From Acidobacteriota bacterium (lineage in GTDB: Bacteria; Acidobacteriota; Terriglobia; Bryobacterales; Bryobacteraceae), in NCBI GenBank assembly GCA_016185425.1, contig JACPNQ010000016.1, positions 25,668-89,667 on the forward strand: DNA of 64,000 bases. Reading direction: 5' to 3'. Below the pieces are notes generated by a model that was given only the letters and a program-made list of their open reading frames with translations, had not been told where the DNA came from and made no database searches. Shown here piece by piece: positions 43,180 through 51,814 of the stretch. The stretch's first letter is position 1. Every line of letters starts with the position of its first letter. The translations under genes were made by a program, and so were the position numbers.

Positions 43180-44271
43180 ATGATCCCCCGCCACATCCTT
43201 AGCCTGGCCATCTGGCTCGCCTCCACTGCTGGCGCGGTCTGGCTTGCGCGCGGTGACGCCGGTGTCGCCGACGCTCCCGCGCAGATCCTTCCGCAGGAGT
43301 TCCGCATCGCCGCCGCCGAAACCGCTCGCCTTGTCGAACTCCACGCCGTCGTCGGGCAGCGCGTCCGCGCCGGCGATCTCCTGGCCCGCCTCGATACCTC
43401 TGTCCTCGAACGCGAAATCGCTACTGGCGAAGCGCACCTCCGCCAGCTCCGCACCGAGCCCGGCGCCTCCGCCGCCTCCATGGAGTTCGATGGCTACGCC
43501 TCCGAGCGCGGTTTCCAGTCCGACGTCGACGAAGCCGCCGCGCAACTCGAAGCCGTCCGCGCCGCGCAAGCCCAGCAGGCTGCCGAGCTTGCCGCCCTGC
43601 GTGAGGAGATCGTCCGCCAACGCCGCCTCGTCAAAGAAGGCCTCACCCGCGCCGACCGCGTCGAAGAGCTCGGAGTCCGCGCCACAAGCATCGCCGAATC
43701 TGCCGCCGCCTGGCCCGCTCGCATCGATTCTCTGCAGAGCCGTCTACGCGCCGCCGAAGCCCGCCTCCGCGAATGGCGCGCACAGCACAAGCCGTCCTCC
43801 GCGCCCGAGTCGCGTGAGGCCCGCCTGCAACCGCTCGTCGCCCGCATCGCCGAGCAACAGGAAGCTCTCCGCGTCCTTCGCACCCGGCTCGCCGCGGCCC
43901 GCATCGTCGCGCCGGCCGACGGCGAAGTCATCTTATCGGCCGCCCGTCTTGGCGATGTCGCCACCGCCGGTGTGCCGTTCGTTATTCTCCATGGCGCCGG
44001 TCCGCGCATGCTCGTTGCCTACGTCAATGAGCGCGCCCAGCTCGGCCCCGGCGCGCAAGCCGTCGCACGCCGCCGCACCGCCGCGCGCGAGGAGCTGCCG
44101 ACAACCGTCCATCGCGTCGCCGACGCCGTCGCGCAAATCCCGCCCCGCTTCTGGCTCATCCCCACCATTCCCCAATGGGGCCGCGAAGTCTATCTCGAAT
44201 TGCCCGCCACCGCTGCTCTCGATGCCGGGGAAGCCGTCGATATCAAGTTCATTACCGGGGGAGTCCGTTGA
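43180..44271 (+). CDS. HlyD-like periplasmic adaptor
   Basis: 363 residues. One N-terminal membrane helix (ILSLAIWLASTAGAVWLA), a split lipoyl domain (ETARLVELHAVVGQRVRAGDLLARLDTSVL and ARIVAPADGEVILSAARLGD), a long arginine/alanine-rich coiled-coil hairpin between them (~85-245), and a beta-barrel end. This is the membrane-fusion architecture that links an inner-membrane machine to TolC. It follows DUF4956 by 6 bp and overlaps the TolC-like gene. Confidence 0.8.
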   Translation: MIPRHILSLAIWLASTAGAVWLARGDAGVADAPAQILPQEFRIAAAETARLVELHAVVGQRVRAGDLLARLDTSVLEREIATGEAHLRQLRTEPGASAASMEFDGYASERGFQSDVDEAAAQLEAVRAAQAQQAAELAALREEIVRQRRLVKEGLTRADRVEELGVRATSIAESAAAWPARIDSLQSRLRAAEARLREWRAQHKPSSAPESREARLQPLVARIAEQQEALRVLRTRLAAARIVAPADGEVILSAARLGDVATAGVPFVILHGAGPRMLVAYVNERAQLGPGAQAVARRRTAAREELPTTVHRVADAVAQIPPRFWLIPTIPQWGREVYLELPATAALDAGEAVDIKFITGGVR

Positions 44272-45449
44272 CCGTTCGTCTCCTCCTGCTCGCCGCCGCA
44301 TCCATCCACGCGCAGCCTCTGACAATGGACGAAGCCGTCACCCGCGCTCTCGCCTCGCACCCCGATCTCACCGCCGCCCGCGCGGCCCGCGCTGTTGCCG
44401 CATTCCAGATCCAGGCCGCCCGCGCCTTGCCCACGCCCGAGTTCAAAATCATCGCCAACAACTTCTCGCTCGATCCCGACATCTCCGAGCTCCGCAACAG
44501 CGTCGCATGGACATGGGTGCCGCCGCGCCCGCGAGAGCTTCGTTTCAAAACGGAGGTTGCCCAAGCCCGCCAACGCTCCGTCGACGCGGAGATCCGCACC
44601 GCCGAAGCGCGTATCGCCGCCGCTGTGCGCCACGCCTATCGCCGTGCCGCGCTCGCCGCCGAACGTGCCGAACTGGCCGCCGCCATGCTAGCCCTCCGCG
44701 GCAGCGTCGTCGAAGTCACGCGCCGCCAGGTTGCCACCGGCCTCAAGGAAGCGGTCGAAGTCGATCTCGCCGAACTCGCTCACGCCGACGCCGAAGCCGC
44801 GCATCACCGTTTGCAATCCGCCGCGGGACTCGAACGCCGCAGGCTCGCCCGTCTGCTCGATCCCTCGGGCGCCCTCAATTTCACCCTCGTCAAAGAATTC
44901 GCGCCCGCCGTTTCCCCTGCGCAACAAAACCGTCCAGAGCTCGCGCAAGCCGCCGCCGCGTGCGAGCAATCCGATGCCGCGACAAGACTCGCCAATAATG
45001 CGGTCTACCCCTGGCTCAGTTCCGCCCAAGTCACTCGCCGTATCGGCGCCGCATCGGGCCGCCCCGGTGCCTGGGGCTTCCAGGTTGGTGTCGAACTCCC
45101 TATCTTCCGCTCCGCCGCTAAGGGTGAAGCGCGCGTCGCCTCCGCCGCCGCGCGCCAATGCCGTCTGCTCGAACAGGCGCTTCAGCTCCGTGTCCGCCAG
45201 GAACTCGAAGAAGCCACCGCGCAATGGCAAGCCGCAACCGCCGAGCTCGACAAACTCGACCGGCTCTCCAAAGGCCCCGCCGCGCGCGCTCTCGAACACA
45301 CTCGCGCCGCGCTCGCCGAGGGCCGCGCCGACCGTGGGGAACTCCTCCTCGCCGAAGCCCGCCAACTCTCTCTCCGCGACCGCTGGCTCGAACGCCGCAT
45401 CGAGCTCACCGCGCTGGAACTGCAGTTGGAACTCGCCGCCGGCTTCTAG
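44268..45449 (+). CDS. TolC-like outer-membrane efflux protein
   Basis: 393 residues from a TTG at 44268 that overlaps the previous stop; GGGGGAG lies 4-5 nt upstream. A signal peptide (VRLLLLAAASIHAQ) is followed by two OEP repeats rich in long helices (LTMDEAVTRALASHPDLTAARAARAVAAF, ARQRSVDAEIRTAEARIAAAVRHAYRRAA; QALQLRVRQELEEATAQWQAA). TolC trimers form the outer-membrane channel of tripartite systems. No ABC, RND or MFS pump lies in the operon; its inner-membrane partner would be DUF4956 or a protein encoded elsewhere. Confidence 0.82.
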   Translation: MTVRLLLLAAASIHAQPLTMDEAVTRALASHPDLTAARAARAVAAFQIQAARALPTPEFKIIANNFSLDPDISELRNSVAWTWVPPRPRELRFKTEVAQARQRSVDAEIRTAEARIAAAVRHAYRRAALAAERAELAAAMLALRGSVVEVTRRQVATGLKEAVEVDLAELAHADAEAAHHRLQSAAGLERRRLARLLDPSGALNFTLVKEFAPAVSPAQQNRPELAQAAAACEQSDAATRLANNAVYPWLSSAQVTRRIGAASGRPGAWGFQVGVELPIFRSAAKGEARVASAAARQCRLLEQALQLRVRQELEEATAQWQAATAELDKLDRLSKGPAARALEHTRAALAEGRADRGELLLAEARQLSLRDRWLERRIELTALELQLELAAGF

Positions 45450-45509
45450 CGTTATCTTGGTATCGATGGCCGGCGCGCCGATGCTCCGGCCCGGAAAGGG
45501 CTACGCAGG

Positions 45510-46172
45510 ATGCGTAAAAAGAGTCAAATATCGGTCTGGATCGCGGAAGATATACTCGACTTGTTTCTTGCCAAAGTTTCCGAGCTCGCCGCCGGCAGTT
45601 GGCGGCGGGACCCCGCCGGGGAACAGGCAGCCGGCGAACTCGCTCCTATGGGTGTCCGTTACGTTGAATACACGCGCACATCCGGAACACGGACCAACAT
45701 CGTATTTCTTTACCACGGCCACCAGCTCAAGCTCATCCACGTCTTCACCGAAGGCCGTGATCTCTCCCATGCCGAGCACGGCCGCATCTCCGCCGATTTC
45801 TGGAAATCCGGAATGGAACAGGCCTGCCGGGAGTTCTGTGTCGAGGGGGAATATCTCCCCTCCCGCACCGTCAAGCCCGAGGAAGGTCTTCCGCCCGAAG
45901 TGGCCGACGCCTTGCTCCGCTTCGCGGTCTCCGTCAACAGGGAAGACCCCGTTTCCCACCCGGACGATAGCAAGCTCTGGTGCAACTTCCTCATCCTGCT
46001 CCACGCCACGGGGGCCGTCATGGAGGAAGAGCGCCTCAGCGCCTATCTCACGGCCAAGAGATTCCCTGAATCAAGCGTCATGACCATGCTCATGCACCAC
46101 GAGGTTGGCCTGCGGCTGCTCGGCATGTACGACCGCATCCTCGATGTGAATCCGGAAGCCGCGGTGCACTAG
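45510..46172 (+). CDS. Hypothetical protein
   Basis: 220 residues, no signal peptide or membrane segment. The N-terminal half is alpha/beta (YVEYTRTSGTRTNIVFLYHGHQLKLIHVF); the C-terminal half is helical with clustered acidic residues and LWCNFLILLHATGAVMEEERLSAYLTAKRF. No family recognised. It starts 60 bp after the TolC gene and its stop abuts that of the convergent enolase-superfamily gene. Codon use matches the host, so coding is likely. Confidence 0.55.
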   Translation: MRKKSQISVWIAEDILDLFLAKVSELAAGSWRRDPAGEQAAGELAPMGVRYVEYTRTSGTRTNIVFLYHGHQLKLIHVFTEGRDLSHAEHGRISADFWKSGMEQACREFCVEGEYLPSRTVKPEEGLPPEVADALLRFAVSVNREDPVSHPDDSKLWCNFLILLHATGAVMEEERLSAYLTAKRFPESSVMTMLMHHEVGLRLLGMYDRILDVNPEAAVH

Positions 46173-47582
46173 TTACGCCGGCACCGCGCCAATTCCAACA
46201 CCCGTCAATTCGGCCGTTCGCAGCGATCCGTTCTTGATCGCGAACAACCCCGGATGCGTCTTCGCCCAGGAGGCGTTCGCGGCCGGCAGATACTGCCGGG
46301 AGTTCGCCTCAATCCCCGAAACGCCGGGAACATGCGACGCAATGCTTGCCGAATGCACCAGCGACGCGCCGGGGCAAGTCAGGTCCTGCACACACAGAAA
46401 CATCTTGTACTTTTGCCCTGCCGCCGCCATCAGCATCGCCTGGCTCTGCCCCTTGCACGCTTTGAGCGCCACTCCCGTATAGCCCATCTCCCGTGCCAGC
46501 AGCAGCGTCTCCAGGTCCGTCAACGACTCGTCAATCACCACCGGCCGCAGTTTCGCCGCCTCGTGCATCACGTTCCTTCGGTCGCTCTTCAAATCGCGGG
46601 CCGTCGGCTGTTCAATGTACTCGATCCGCGTGAATCCCTTCGGCGTCTTCTCCTTCACGCGTCGCAGGAAGTCGAGCAAATACTCCACATTCGGGCACCG
46701 CTCATTGAAGTCAACGCAATACCGCCAATCCACCTCCGGCCGCGTCTCCTGCGCAATCCGGTCGATCGCCACCACACGCTCCACATCCCAATTCAGCTCA
46801 TCGCCTTGTAGCTTGATCTTGATGTGATGCAGCCCGTTGAACCGTATCCATTCCGGCAGCGTCTCCGGCAGTCCATCGCCAACCGGCTTCGCCACATCGG
46901 CCGCGGTCAAAGGATCGGCGCCGCCCACCGAGTGATAAAGATTCACCGACGCCCTCGGCTTCTGCAGCAGGTATTTGTCCAAACGCTCCCCGCGAAAATC
47001 CTTGCCCAAAAACGCCGACAGGTCCGGCCCGAGCAGGTCCGGCCCATACGTCTCATAACAGTTGCGCCCGTGCGCCTTTCCGAAGGCGTCATGCACCGCC
47101 GCGTCAAACGCGCTCGCCGTCACCAGCGTACAGAGCGTCGGGATCGGCGCGTCCAGCGCCAGTTCTTTGCTCACAGCTTCCGCGGCCTTTAAATATTGCG
47201 GCTCCAGCGCCGTATTGATCTCAATCGGATGCCCGTACTCTTTATACGACGCCGTCAGCGGCCCAATCCGCGACGCCAGTGCGCGCATCGCGCCAAGGGT
47301 CTTGTCATAGGGCATCGTCCGGGAAGGGAAGGACCACACATTCCCCAGCGGCATCGACCCAAAACCCTTCGCCGTTTTCCCGTTCCGCGCCCGCACCGTG
47401 CAATGCACATTCACCAGCGTGGCGCGATCCACCGCCACTCCCCCGAACTTGTAAGGGAACCGGTAGCGAATATCTTCAAACGCAAGCGTCACATCCTCAA
47501 TGCGAATATCCGTGGGCTTGCCTGCTTTGCCCAACAGCGCTAACCCGCCCATCCCCGCCAGCACTGCTCTCCGCGTGGCCAT
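46173..47582 (-). CDS. Tat-exported enolase-superfamily (mandelate racemase/MLE-like) enzyme
   Basis: 469 residues from ATG 47582 with a Tat-like leader ([18 protein letters not shown]). The MLE-type barrel shows the KxK base (HHIKIKLQG), metal ligands in VDFNE, YIEQPT and VIDESL, and the opposite-face lysine in GVALKACKG. Enolase-superfamily enzymes abstract the proton alpha to a carboxylate; exported members are uncommon. It diverges from a DHDPS-like gene 35 bp away, as in acid-sugar pathways where a dehydratase feeds a keto-acid lyase. Confidence 0.8.
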   Translation of the reverse strand: MATRRAVLAGMGGLALLGKAGKPTDIRIEDVTLAFEDIRYRFPYKFGGVAVDRATLVNVHCTVRARNGKTAKGFGSMPLGNVWSFPSRTMPYDKTLGAMRALASRIGPLTASYKEYGHPIEINTALEPQYLKAAEAVSKELALDAPIPTLCTLVTASAFDAAVHDAFGKAHGRNCYETYGPDLLGPDLSAFLGKDFRGERLDKYLLQKPRASVNLYHSVGGADPLTAADVAKPVGDGLPETLPEWIRFNGLHHIKIKLQGDELNWDVERVVAIDRIAQETRPEVDWRYCVDFNERCPNVEYLLDFLRRVKEKTPKGFTRIEYIEQPTARDLKSDRRNVMHEAAKLRPVVIDESLTDLETLLLAREMGYTGVALKACKGQSQAMLMAAAGQKYKMFLCVQDLTCPGASLVHSASIASHVPGVSGIEANSRQYLPAANASWAKTHPGLFAIKNGSLRTAELTGVGIGAVPA

Positions 47583-47617
47583 CTGAATGCCTCCCGAATT
47601 AGGATAGTAGATTCCCC

Positions 47618-48541
47618 ATGAAAACATCCCCTGTCCAACTCTCCGGCCGCCAAGGCGTCATCGCCGTTCCACCGCTCTGCCGCGACGCCTCGGGCATGCT
47701 CGCCTGGGACGAATGCCGAAAGATTGCCGATCACATCATCGCCGGTGGCGTTACACGTCTCATGTATGGCGGCAATGCATTCCTCTACCACTTCACCCTC
47801 GCCGACTATGAGCAACTCCTTGCCTGGCTCACCACGTTCAGTGACGATATCTGGTGCATCCCCGCCGCCGGCCCCTCCTATGGCCGCCTCATGGATCAGG
47901 CGCCCCTCCTCCGCAAGTACCGTTTCCCCTGCGTCATGGCGTTGCCCTGCGCCGACCCCCGCGACGCGCGCGGCATCGAGGCCGGCCTGCGCAAGTTTTC
48001 TGACGCCGCCGGGACTCCTCTCATCGTCTACCTCAAGGACGAAAACAACTTCGGGTCCGATCTAATGGCCGGTCTCGATGCCGTCGCCCGCCTCGTTCAG
48101 GACGGCATATGCGTCGGCATCAAGTATGCGGTCGTCCGCAAGGATCCTTCTGTCGACGCCTACCTCACGGCCCTCCTCGAGCGCGTCGATCGCCAATACG
48201 TCTTCAGCGGCATCGGCGAGCGGCCCGCCATCGTTCACTGGCGCCAGTTCCAACTCCGCGGCTTCACCTCCGGGTCTGTCTGCGTCGCGCCTGCCCAAAC
48301 ACAGGCGATCTTTAACGCTCTTCGCGCCGGCGACTTCGACACCGCGGCCGCCATCCGCGAGCGCTTCATCGAGCACGAAGACTTTCGCGACGCATGGGGC
48401 CCCGCGCGTGTCCTCCACGCGTCCATGGCGCTTGCCGGTATCGCCCAAACCGGCCCGGTCCCGCCCTTCGTTTCCGCGATCAGTGAGGAGCAGCAGGCTC
48501 AACTAAAGCCCGCCGCCGTAAAGCTCCGCGCTCAGATATAA
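47618..48541 (+). CDS. DHDPS/N-acetylneuraminate-lyase family protein
   Basis: 307 residues. TIM-barrel class I aldolase family: Schiff-base lysine in [12 protein letters not shown], tyrosine in [11 protein letters not shown]. The usual GTTGE loop is replaced by [10 protein letters not shown], so substrate specificity differs from dihydrodipicolinate synthase. No signal peptide, in contrast to the divergent exported enolase-family enzyme. Probably cleaves or dehydrates a 2-keto-3-deoxy sugar acid. Its 3' end overlaps the convergent Rrf2 gene by 10 bp. Confidence 0.8.
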   Translation: MKTSPVQLSGRQGVIAVPPLCRDASGMLAWDECRKIADHIIAGGVTRLMYGGNAFLYHFTLADYEQLLAWLTTFSDDIWCIPAAGPSYGRLMDQAPLLRKYRFPCVMALPCADPRDARGIEAGLRKFSDAAGTPLIVYLKDENNFGSDLMAGLDAVARLVQDGICVGIKYAVVRKDPSVDAYLTALLERVDRQYVFSGIGERPAIVHWRQFQLRGFTSGSVCVAPAQTQAIFNALRAGDFDTAAAIRERFIEHEDFRDAWGPARVLHASMALAGIAQTGPVPPFVSAISEEQQAQLKPAAVKLRAQI

Positions 48542-49005
48542 AACATCAACCCGTCATTGTCGTGCGCGGCCGAACGTGCCTCGTCCACGCGGTCGCACAC
48601 CTCGGCCAGTGTCGTCTTGTCCAGGATCGTCGCAATCGCGTCGCGCACCTCCCGCATCACCAGCTTCGTCCCGCAGAACCGGTCGTCCACGCACTCGTCG
48701 CACTTGCGGTACGCCGTCTCGCTCGCGCACGGCAGCGGCGCCAGCGGTCCCTCCATCAGCCGGATCACGCGCCCGAGCGTGATCTGCGAGGGCGGCGATA
48801 GCAACGCATACCCGCCGCCCTTGCCCTTCTTGCTGCTCACCAGGCCCTCACGCTTCAGGTAGAGCAGAATGTTCTCCAGAAAGTCTTGGGGAATCGACTC
48901 TTCCTTCGCAATCTTCGCGCTCAGCGTCGGCCCTTGGCCATAGGTTCTGGACAACGCATAAAGCGCTCGAAGCGTATACTGCGTCTTCTTCGATAGCGTC
49001 CTCAT
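48532..49005 (-). CDS. Rrf2-family regulator with cysteine cluster
   Basis: 157 residues from ATG 49005. Rrf2 winged helix: KKTQYTLRALYALSRTYGQGP, QDFLENILLYLKREGLVSSKKGKGGGYAL. Four cysteines (C-x8-C-x2-C-x5-C) follow RLMEGPLAPLP, matching the position of Fe-S ligands in IscR/NsrR-type sensors, with one extra. It probably senses redox or Fe-S status. Last gene of the miaE-deacylase-DUF1080-rrf2 run on the minus strand. Confidence 0.85.
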   Translation of the reverse strand: MRTLSKKTQYTLRALYALSRTYGQGPTLSAKIAKEESIPQDFLENILLYLKREGLVSSKKGKGGGYALLSPPSQITLGRVIRLMEGPLAPLPCASETAYRKCDECVDDRFCGTKLVMREVRDAIATILDKTTLAEVCDRVDEARSAAHDNDGLMFYI

Positions 49006-49028
49006 GAAAAACCGTGTCAAAGACCAAT

Positions 49029-49667
49029 TTAATCTTTGAGCACCTTCACCCGGATGTTCTTATACATGATCGTCGAACCTGGATCGTGCGCCTGCAGCGC
49101 AAACGTCGGCCCGGCGCCGATTACGCGGCCCGGATTGCCCTTCGGTCCCTGCCAGTCGTCCGGCTGGTTCCAGTCGGACACCTTCTTGCCGCCGACGAAA
49201 ACCTGCACATGCTTGCCCTGGACAACGATGTGCTCGGTGAACCATTCATTGTCGCGGAAGGCCTCTTTGTTGTCCTGCACGTTGTACAGGCCGCCCGTCT
49301 TCTTCCAGTCGCCATGCGTGTTGTTCACCTGGACTTCAAACCCCTTCTCGGGCCAATTGGTCTCCTGATAGGCCGTGTGGAAGTAGATCCCGCCGTTCGA
49401 GACGGGCTTCGTCATCACATCGACTTTCAGTTCGAAATTCTTGAAGTTCGGCGCCTTCCCTTTGAAAGGGCCAGTGTAGTAAAGGTGGCATCGTTTGCCG
49501 TTGGCGACAATGGCGCCATCCTTCACTTGAAACGCATCCTCATTTTCCTTGGCCTTGGTCCAGCCCGTCAGGTCCTTCCCATTGAACAGAGCGGTAAAAC
49601 CCTTCTCCGTCTTATCGGCGGCAAACAGTGCCCCGGCCGCAAGGCTCAGCAATAGTACAAATCGCAT
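49029..49667 (-). CDS. Exported DUF1080 protein (second copy)
   Basis: 212 residues with signal peptide (MRFVLLLSLAAGALFAAD). DUF1080 core: GFTALFNGKDLTGWTKAK, FELKVDVMTKPVSNGGIYFHT, KGFEVQVNNTH, FALQAHDPGSTIMYKNIRVK. About 20 residues shorter than the copy at 39184 and only distantly similar. It follows the deacylase gene by 18 bp, suggesting coexpression in glycoside or amino-sugar breakdown. Confidence 0.85.
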   Translation of the reverse strand: MRFVLLLSLAAGALFAADKTEKGFTALFNGKDLTGWTKAKENEDAFQVKDGAIVANGKRCHLYYTGPFKGKAPNFKNFELKVDVMTKPVSNGGIYFHTAYQETNWPEKGFEVQVNNTHGDWKKTGGLYNVQDNKEAFRDNEWFTEHIVVQGKHVQVFVGGKKVSDWNQPDDWQGPKGNPGRVIGAGPTFALQAHDPGSTIMYKNIRVKVLKD

Positions 49668-49685
49668 TTCTAGACTGTATCAAGT

Positions 49686-51134
49686 TCAGCGGCGAGCGCC
49701 GTAATTCCCCGTAACGGCGTGGCCCGGAAACAAGCCCGCGACGGTCTTGCCCTCGCGCACCACCGGAACGCCTCGCACCAGCACATGATCGATGCCCGCC
49801 GAGAACTGAAGGCCTTTTTCAAATGTCGCCATGTCCCGCACCGTCGCCGGATCAAATACCGTAATGTCGGCGTCGGCCCCAACACGCAACCTTCCCTTAT
49901 TCTTCATCTCTGGCGCTACAGCCTCCAGACGCCTTGCGGGATAGATCGTCATCTTCGCCAACGCCTCCATCAGCCCCACCGCTTTTTCTTCCCGCACATA
50001 GAGCCCCAGCACGCGCGAAAAGGTCCCGGCGCTGCGCGGATGCGCCCGCGCCGAGTACGGCATCCCATCCGACGCGATCATCACGAACGGCGACGCCATC
50101 GCCCGCCGAATCCACTCCGGCTTCATCATGTGCATGATCACGAAGCCACCCTGCTTCCGGTACTTCTCGAACGTCCCGGCCGTCAGCCGTTCGCCCGTCG
50201 GCGGCCACTGCAAATCGCCGTAGCCGATCCCCAACCGCTCCTGCCATCCGTCGTCGAACATGGTCGATTCAAGAAAGGTCGACGCCGCCGTGTAAGGATA
50301 CGCCTCCGTCGTGATGTCCAGTCCCCGCTTCCGCGCCGCCTCAATCAGGTCGAGGACGAAAGGCAGCGCGCCCAGGCTCATGCTGTTCACGTGGACGATG
50401 TGCAGCGACGCGCCCGTCGCGGCCGCGTTGGCGATCGCCTCCTGCATCGCATCCGGCGTCATCGCTCGCACATGCGTGAATACGGGAACGTTCCAGCGGG
50501 CGGCCATCTGATACACGCGGAACACCTCTTCGCGCGTAGAGCCGGGATAGTATTGCGGCGCGACGCCAAGGCCGATCGCGCCCTCGCGCAATCCGCGCTC
50601 CATCGCCGCCGCCAGCAGTGTCATCTCCTCCGGATCGTTTAACGCGTTGTACCGGCCCCGCGCCAGGATGTCGAACCCGAAGTCCTTGCTCGGCGGCCAC
50701 GACGCCTTCTCCGCCGCGAACGCCTTCATCGAAAGGGTTCGCGTAGCGCCGTGGCTTACCGTCGCGCCGTAGTTAATAATCGCGCGCCCCTCGCGCGTCT
50801 TCAGGAACAGCGCAACGTCCGGTACTCCGGCCTCGAGCTCCAACGCTGTCGTCACGCCGTCGTGGGCCTGATATTCGTTGGCTTCAGGACTCTGCCCGTG
50901 GGCATGCAGATCGATGAACCCCGGCGCGACAACGCGGCCCTTCGCCGCAATCACCGCCTTGCCCGCCAGCGGTGCCGCGGAGATCGCGGTGATCTTGCCC
51001 GCCCGGATCCCAACGTTCCTTACCGCATCCAGACCGCTCGCCGGATCCATCACACGCCCGCCCGCAATCACGATGTCGAATGGAGCCTGGGCGAAAAGAA
51101 CAGCGCCGGCCAGCAGCGCGGGCAGGAGTTTCAT
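49686..51134 (-). CDS. Exported D-aminoacylase/N-acyl-amino-acid deacylase-like amidohydrolase
   Basis: 482 residues from ATG 51134 (GGAG nearby), which starts a signal peptide (LLPALLAGAVLFAQ). Amidohydrolase with HxH in GFIDLHAHGQS, VFTHVRAMT, LHIVHVNSMS, and the catalytic aspartate in MIASDGMPYSARAHPRSAGTF, the D-aminoacylase signature. The expected metal-bridging residue region (ALELEAGV) is present. The ATG overlaps the miaE stop by 4 nt. Likely removes acyl groups from D-amino acids or peptidoglycan-derived compounds in the periplasm. Confidence 0.85.
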   Translation of the reverse strand: MKLLPALLAGAVLFAQAPFDIVIAGGRVMDPASGLDAVRNVGIRAGKITAISAAPLAGKAVIAAKGRVVAPGFIDLHAHGQSPEANEYQAHDGVTTALELEAGVPDVALFLKTREGRAIINYGATVSHGATRTLSMKAFAAEKASWPPSKDFGFDILARGRYNALNDPEEMTLLAAAMERGLREGAIGLGVAPQYYPGSTREEVFRVYQMAARWNVPVFTHVRAMTPDAMQEAIANAAATGASLHIVHVNSMSLGALPFVLDLIEAARKRGLDITTEAYPYTAASTFLESTMFDDGWQERLGIGYGDLQWPPTGERLTAGTFEKYRKQGGFVIMHMMKPEWIRRAMASPFVMIASDGMPYSARAHPRSAGTFSRVLGLYVREEKAVGLMEALAKMTIYPARRLEAVAPEMKNKGRLRVGADADITVFDPATVRDMATFEKGLQFSAGIDHVLVRGVPVVREGKTVAGLFPGHAVTGNYGARR

Positions 51135-51736
51135 ACTCCAGAGTGTATTCGACATCCGGGCGGCTGTTCGGCAAGAATGCGCGCCTCGTGGTCGAGCAAC
51201 TCCTCCCAACGCGCGGTCACCTCGTCCACCGGCGCCATCTTATACGCGAGTTTCAGAAAGACCTTGTAATGCCCCAACTCGGAGGAGAACAGCGCGTCAT
51301 AGAACTTCCTCAGTTCCTCGTCCGATGCGGTCGCCGCGAGCACCGAAAACCGCTCACACGAGCGCGCCTCAATCAGCGCGGAAACGCAGAGCCGGTCAAG
51401 CGTCTCGCCGGTCTTCCCGCTGCGCACCAGCTTGCGAAGATCGGCGGCGTAGAAGCTCTTGTGCCCGCGCTCCATTCTTCCCCCGCGCCGCATCAGCATT
51501 CGTGTCACCTGGGCCAAATGAGCCGTCTCGTCCCGCGCGACACTCGTCATCGTCTCCACCCAACCGGGCGTCCACTCGTTCGGCCAGCGGGTCATCAACT
51601 CCATCGCGTTCTGCGCCGCCTTCATCTCAAGGAAGGCATGATCGATTAGCAGCGCGATCGGATCGGCAAGCGCCGCCGAGCCCCACGAAAGCGGCGTCCG
51701 CGTGCGGAGCGGAAGGTTTTGGATCTTCTCCTTCAT
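51131..51736 (-). CDS. miaE: tRNA-(ms2io6A) hydroxylase MiaE
   Basis: 201 residues from ATG 51736. A ferritin-like diiron helical bundle: LLIDHAFLEMKAAQNAMEL, ARDETAHLAQVTRML, CVSALIEARSCERF, SSELGHYKVFLKLA, providing the Glu and His ligands. MiaE hydroxylates the isopentenyl group of ms2i6A at tRNA position 37 using O2. Length matches known MiaE proteins. It is translationally coupled to an exported deacylase with no obvious functional link and diverges from a TonB receptor gene 78 bp away. Confidence 0.9.
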   Translation of the reverse strand: MKEKIQNLPLRTRTPLSWGSAALADPIALLIDHAFLEMKAAQNAMELMTRWPNEWTPGWVETMTSVARDETAHLAQVTRMLMRRGGRMERGHKSFYAADLRKLVRSGKTGETLDRLCVSALIEARSCERFSVLAATASDEELRKFYDALFSSELGHYKVFLKLAYKMAPVDEVTARWEELLDHEARILAEQPPGCRIHSGV

Positions 51737-51814
51737 GTCTACAACCACCTTCTCAAGGTAGCGCGAAAGGCGATTGACACCACAACGTCTTTCCGTTAGC
51801 TTTGACTCAATTCG

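Noticed and set aside
43244..44998. 584-residue + strand frame across the HlyD/TolC genes
   Set aside because: Ser/Pro/Arg-rich third-frame shadow overlapping two genes with clear domains and coupled starts.
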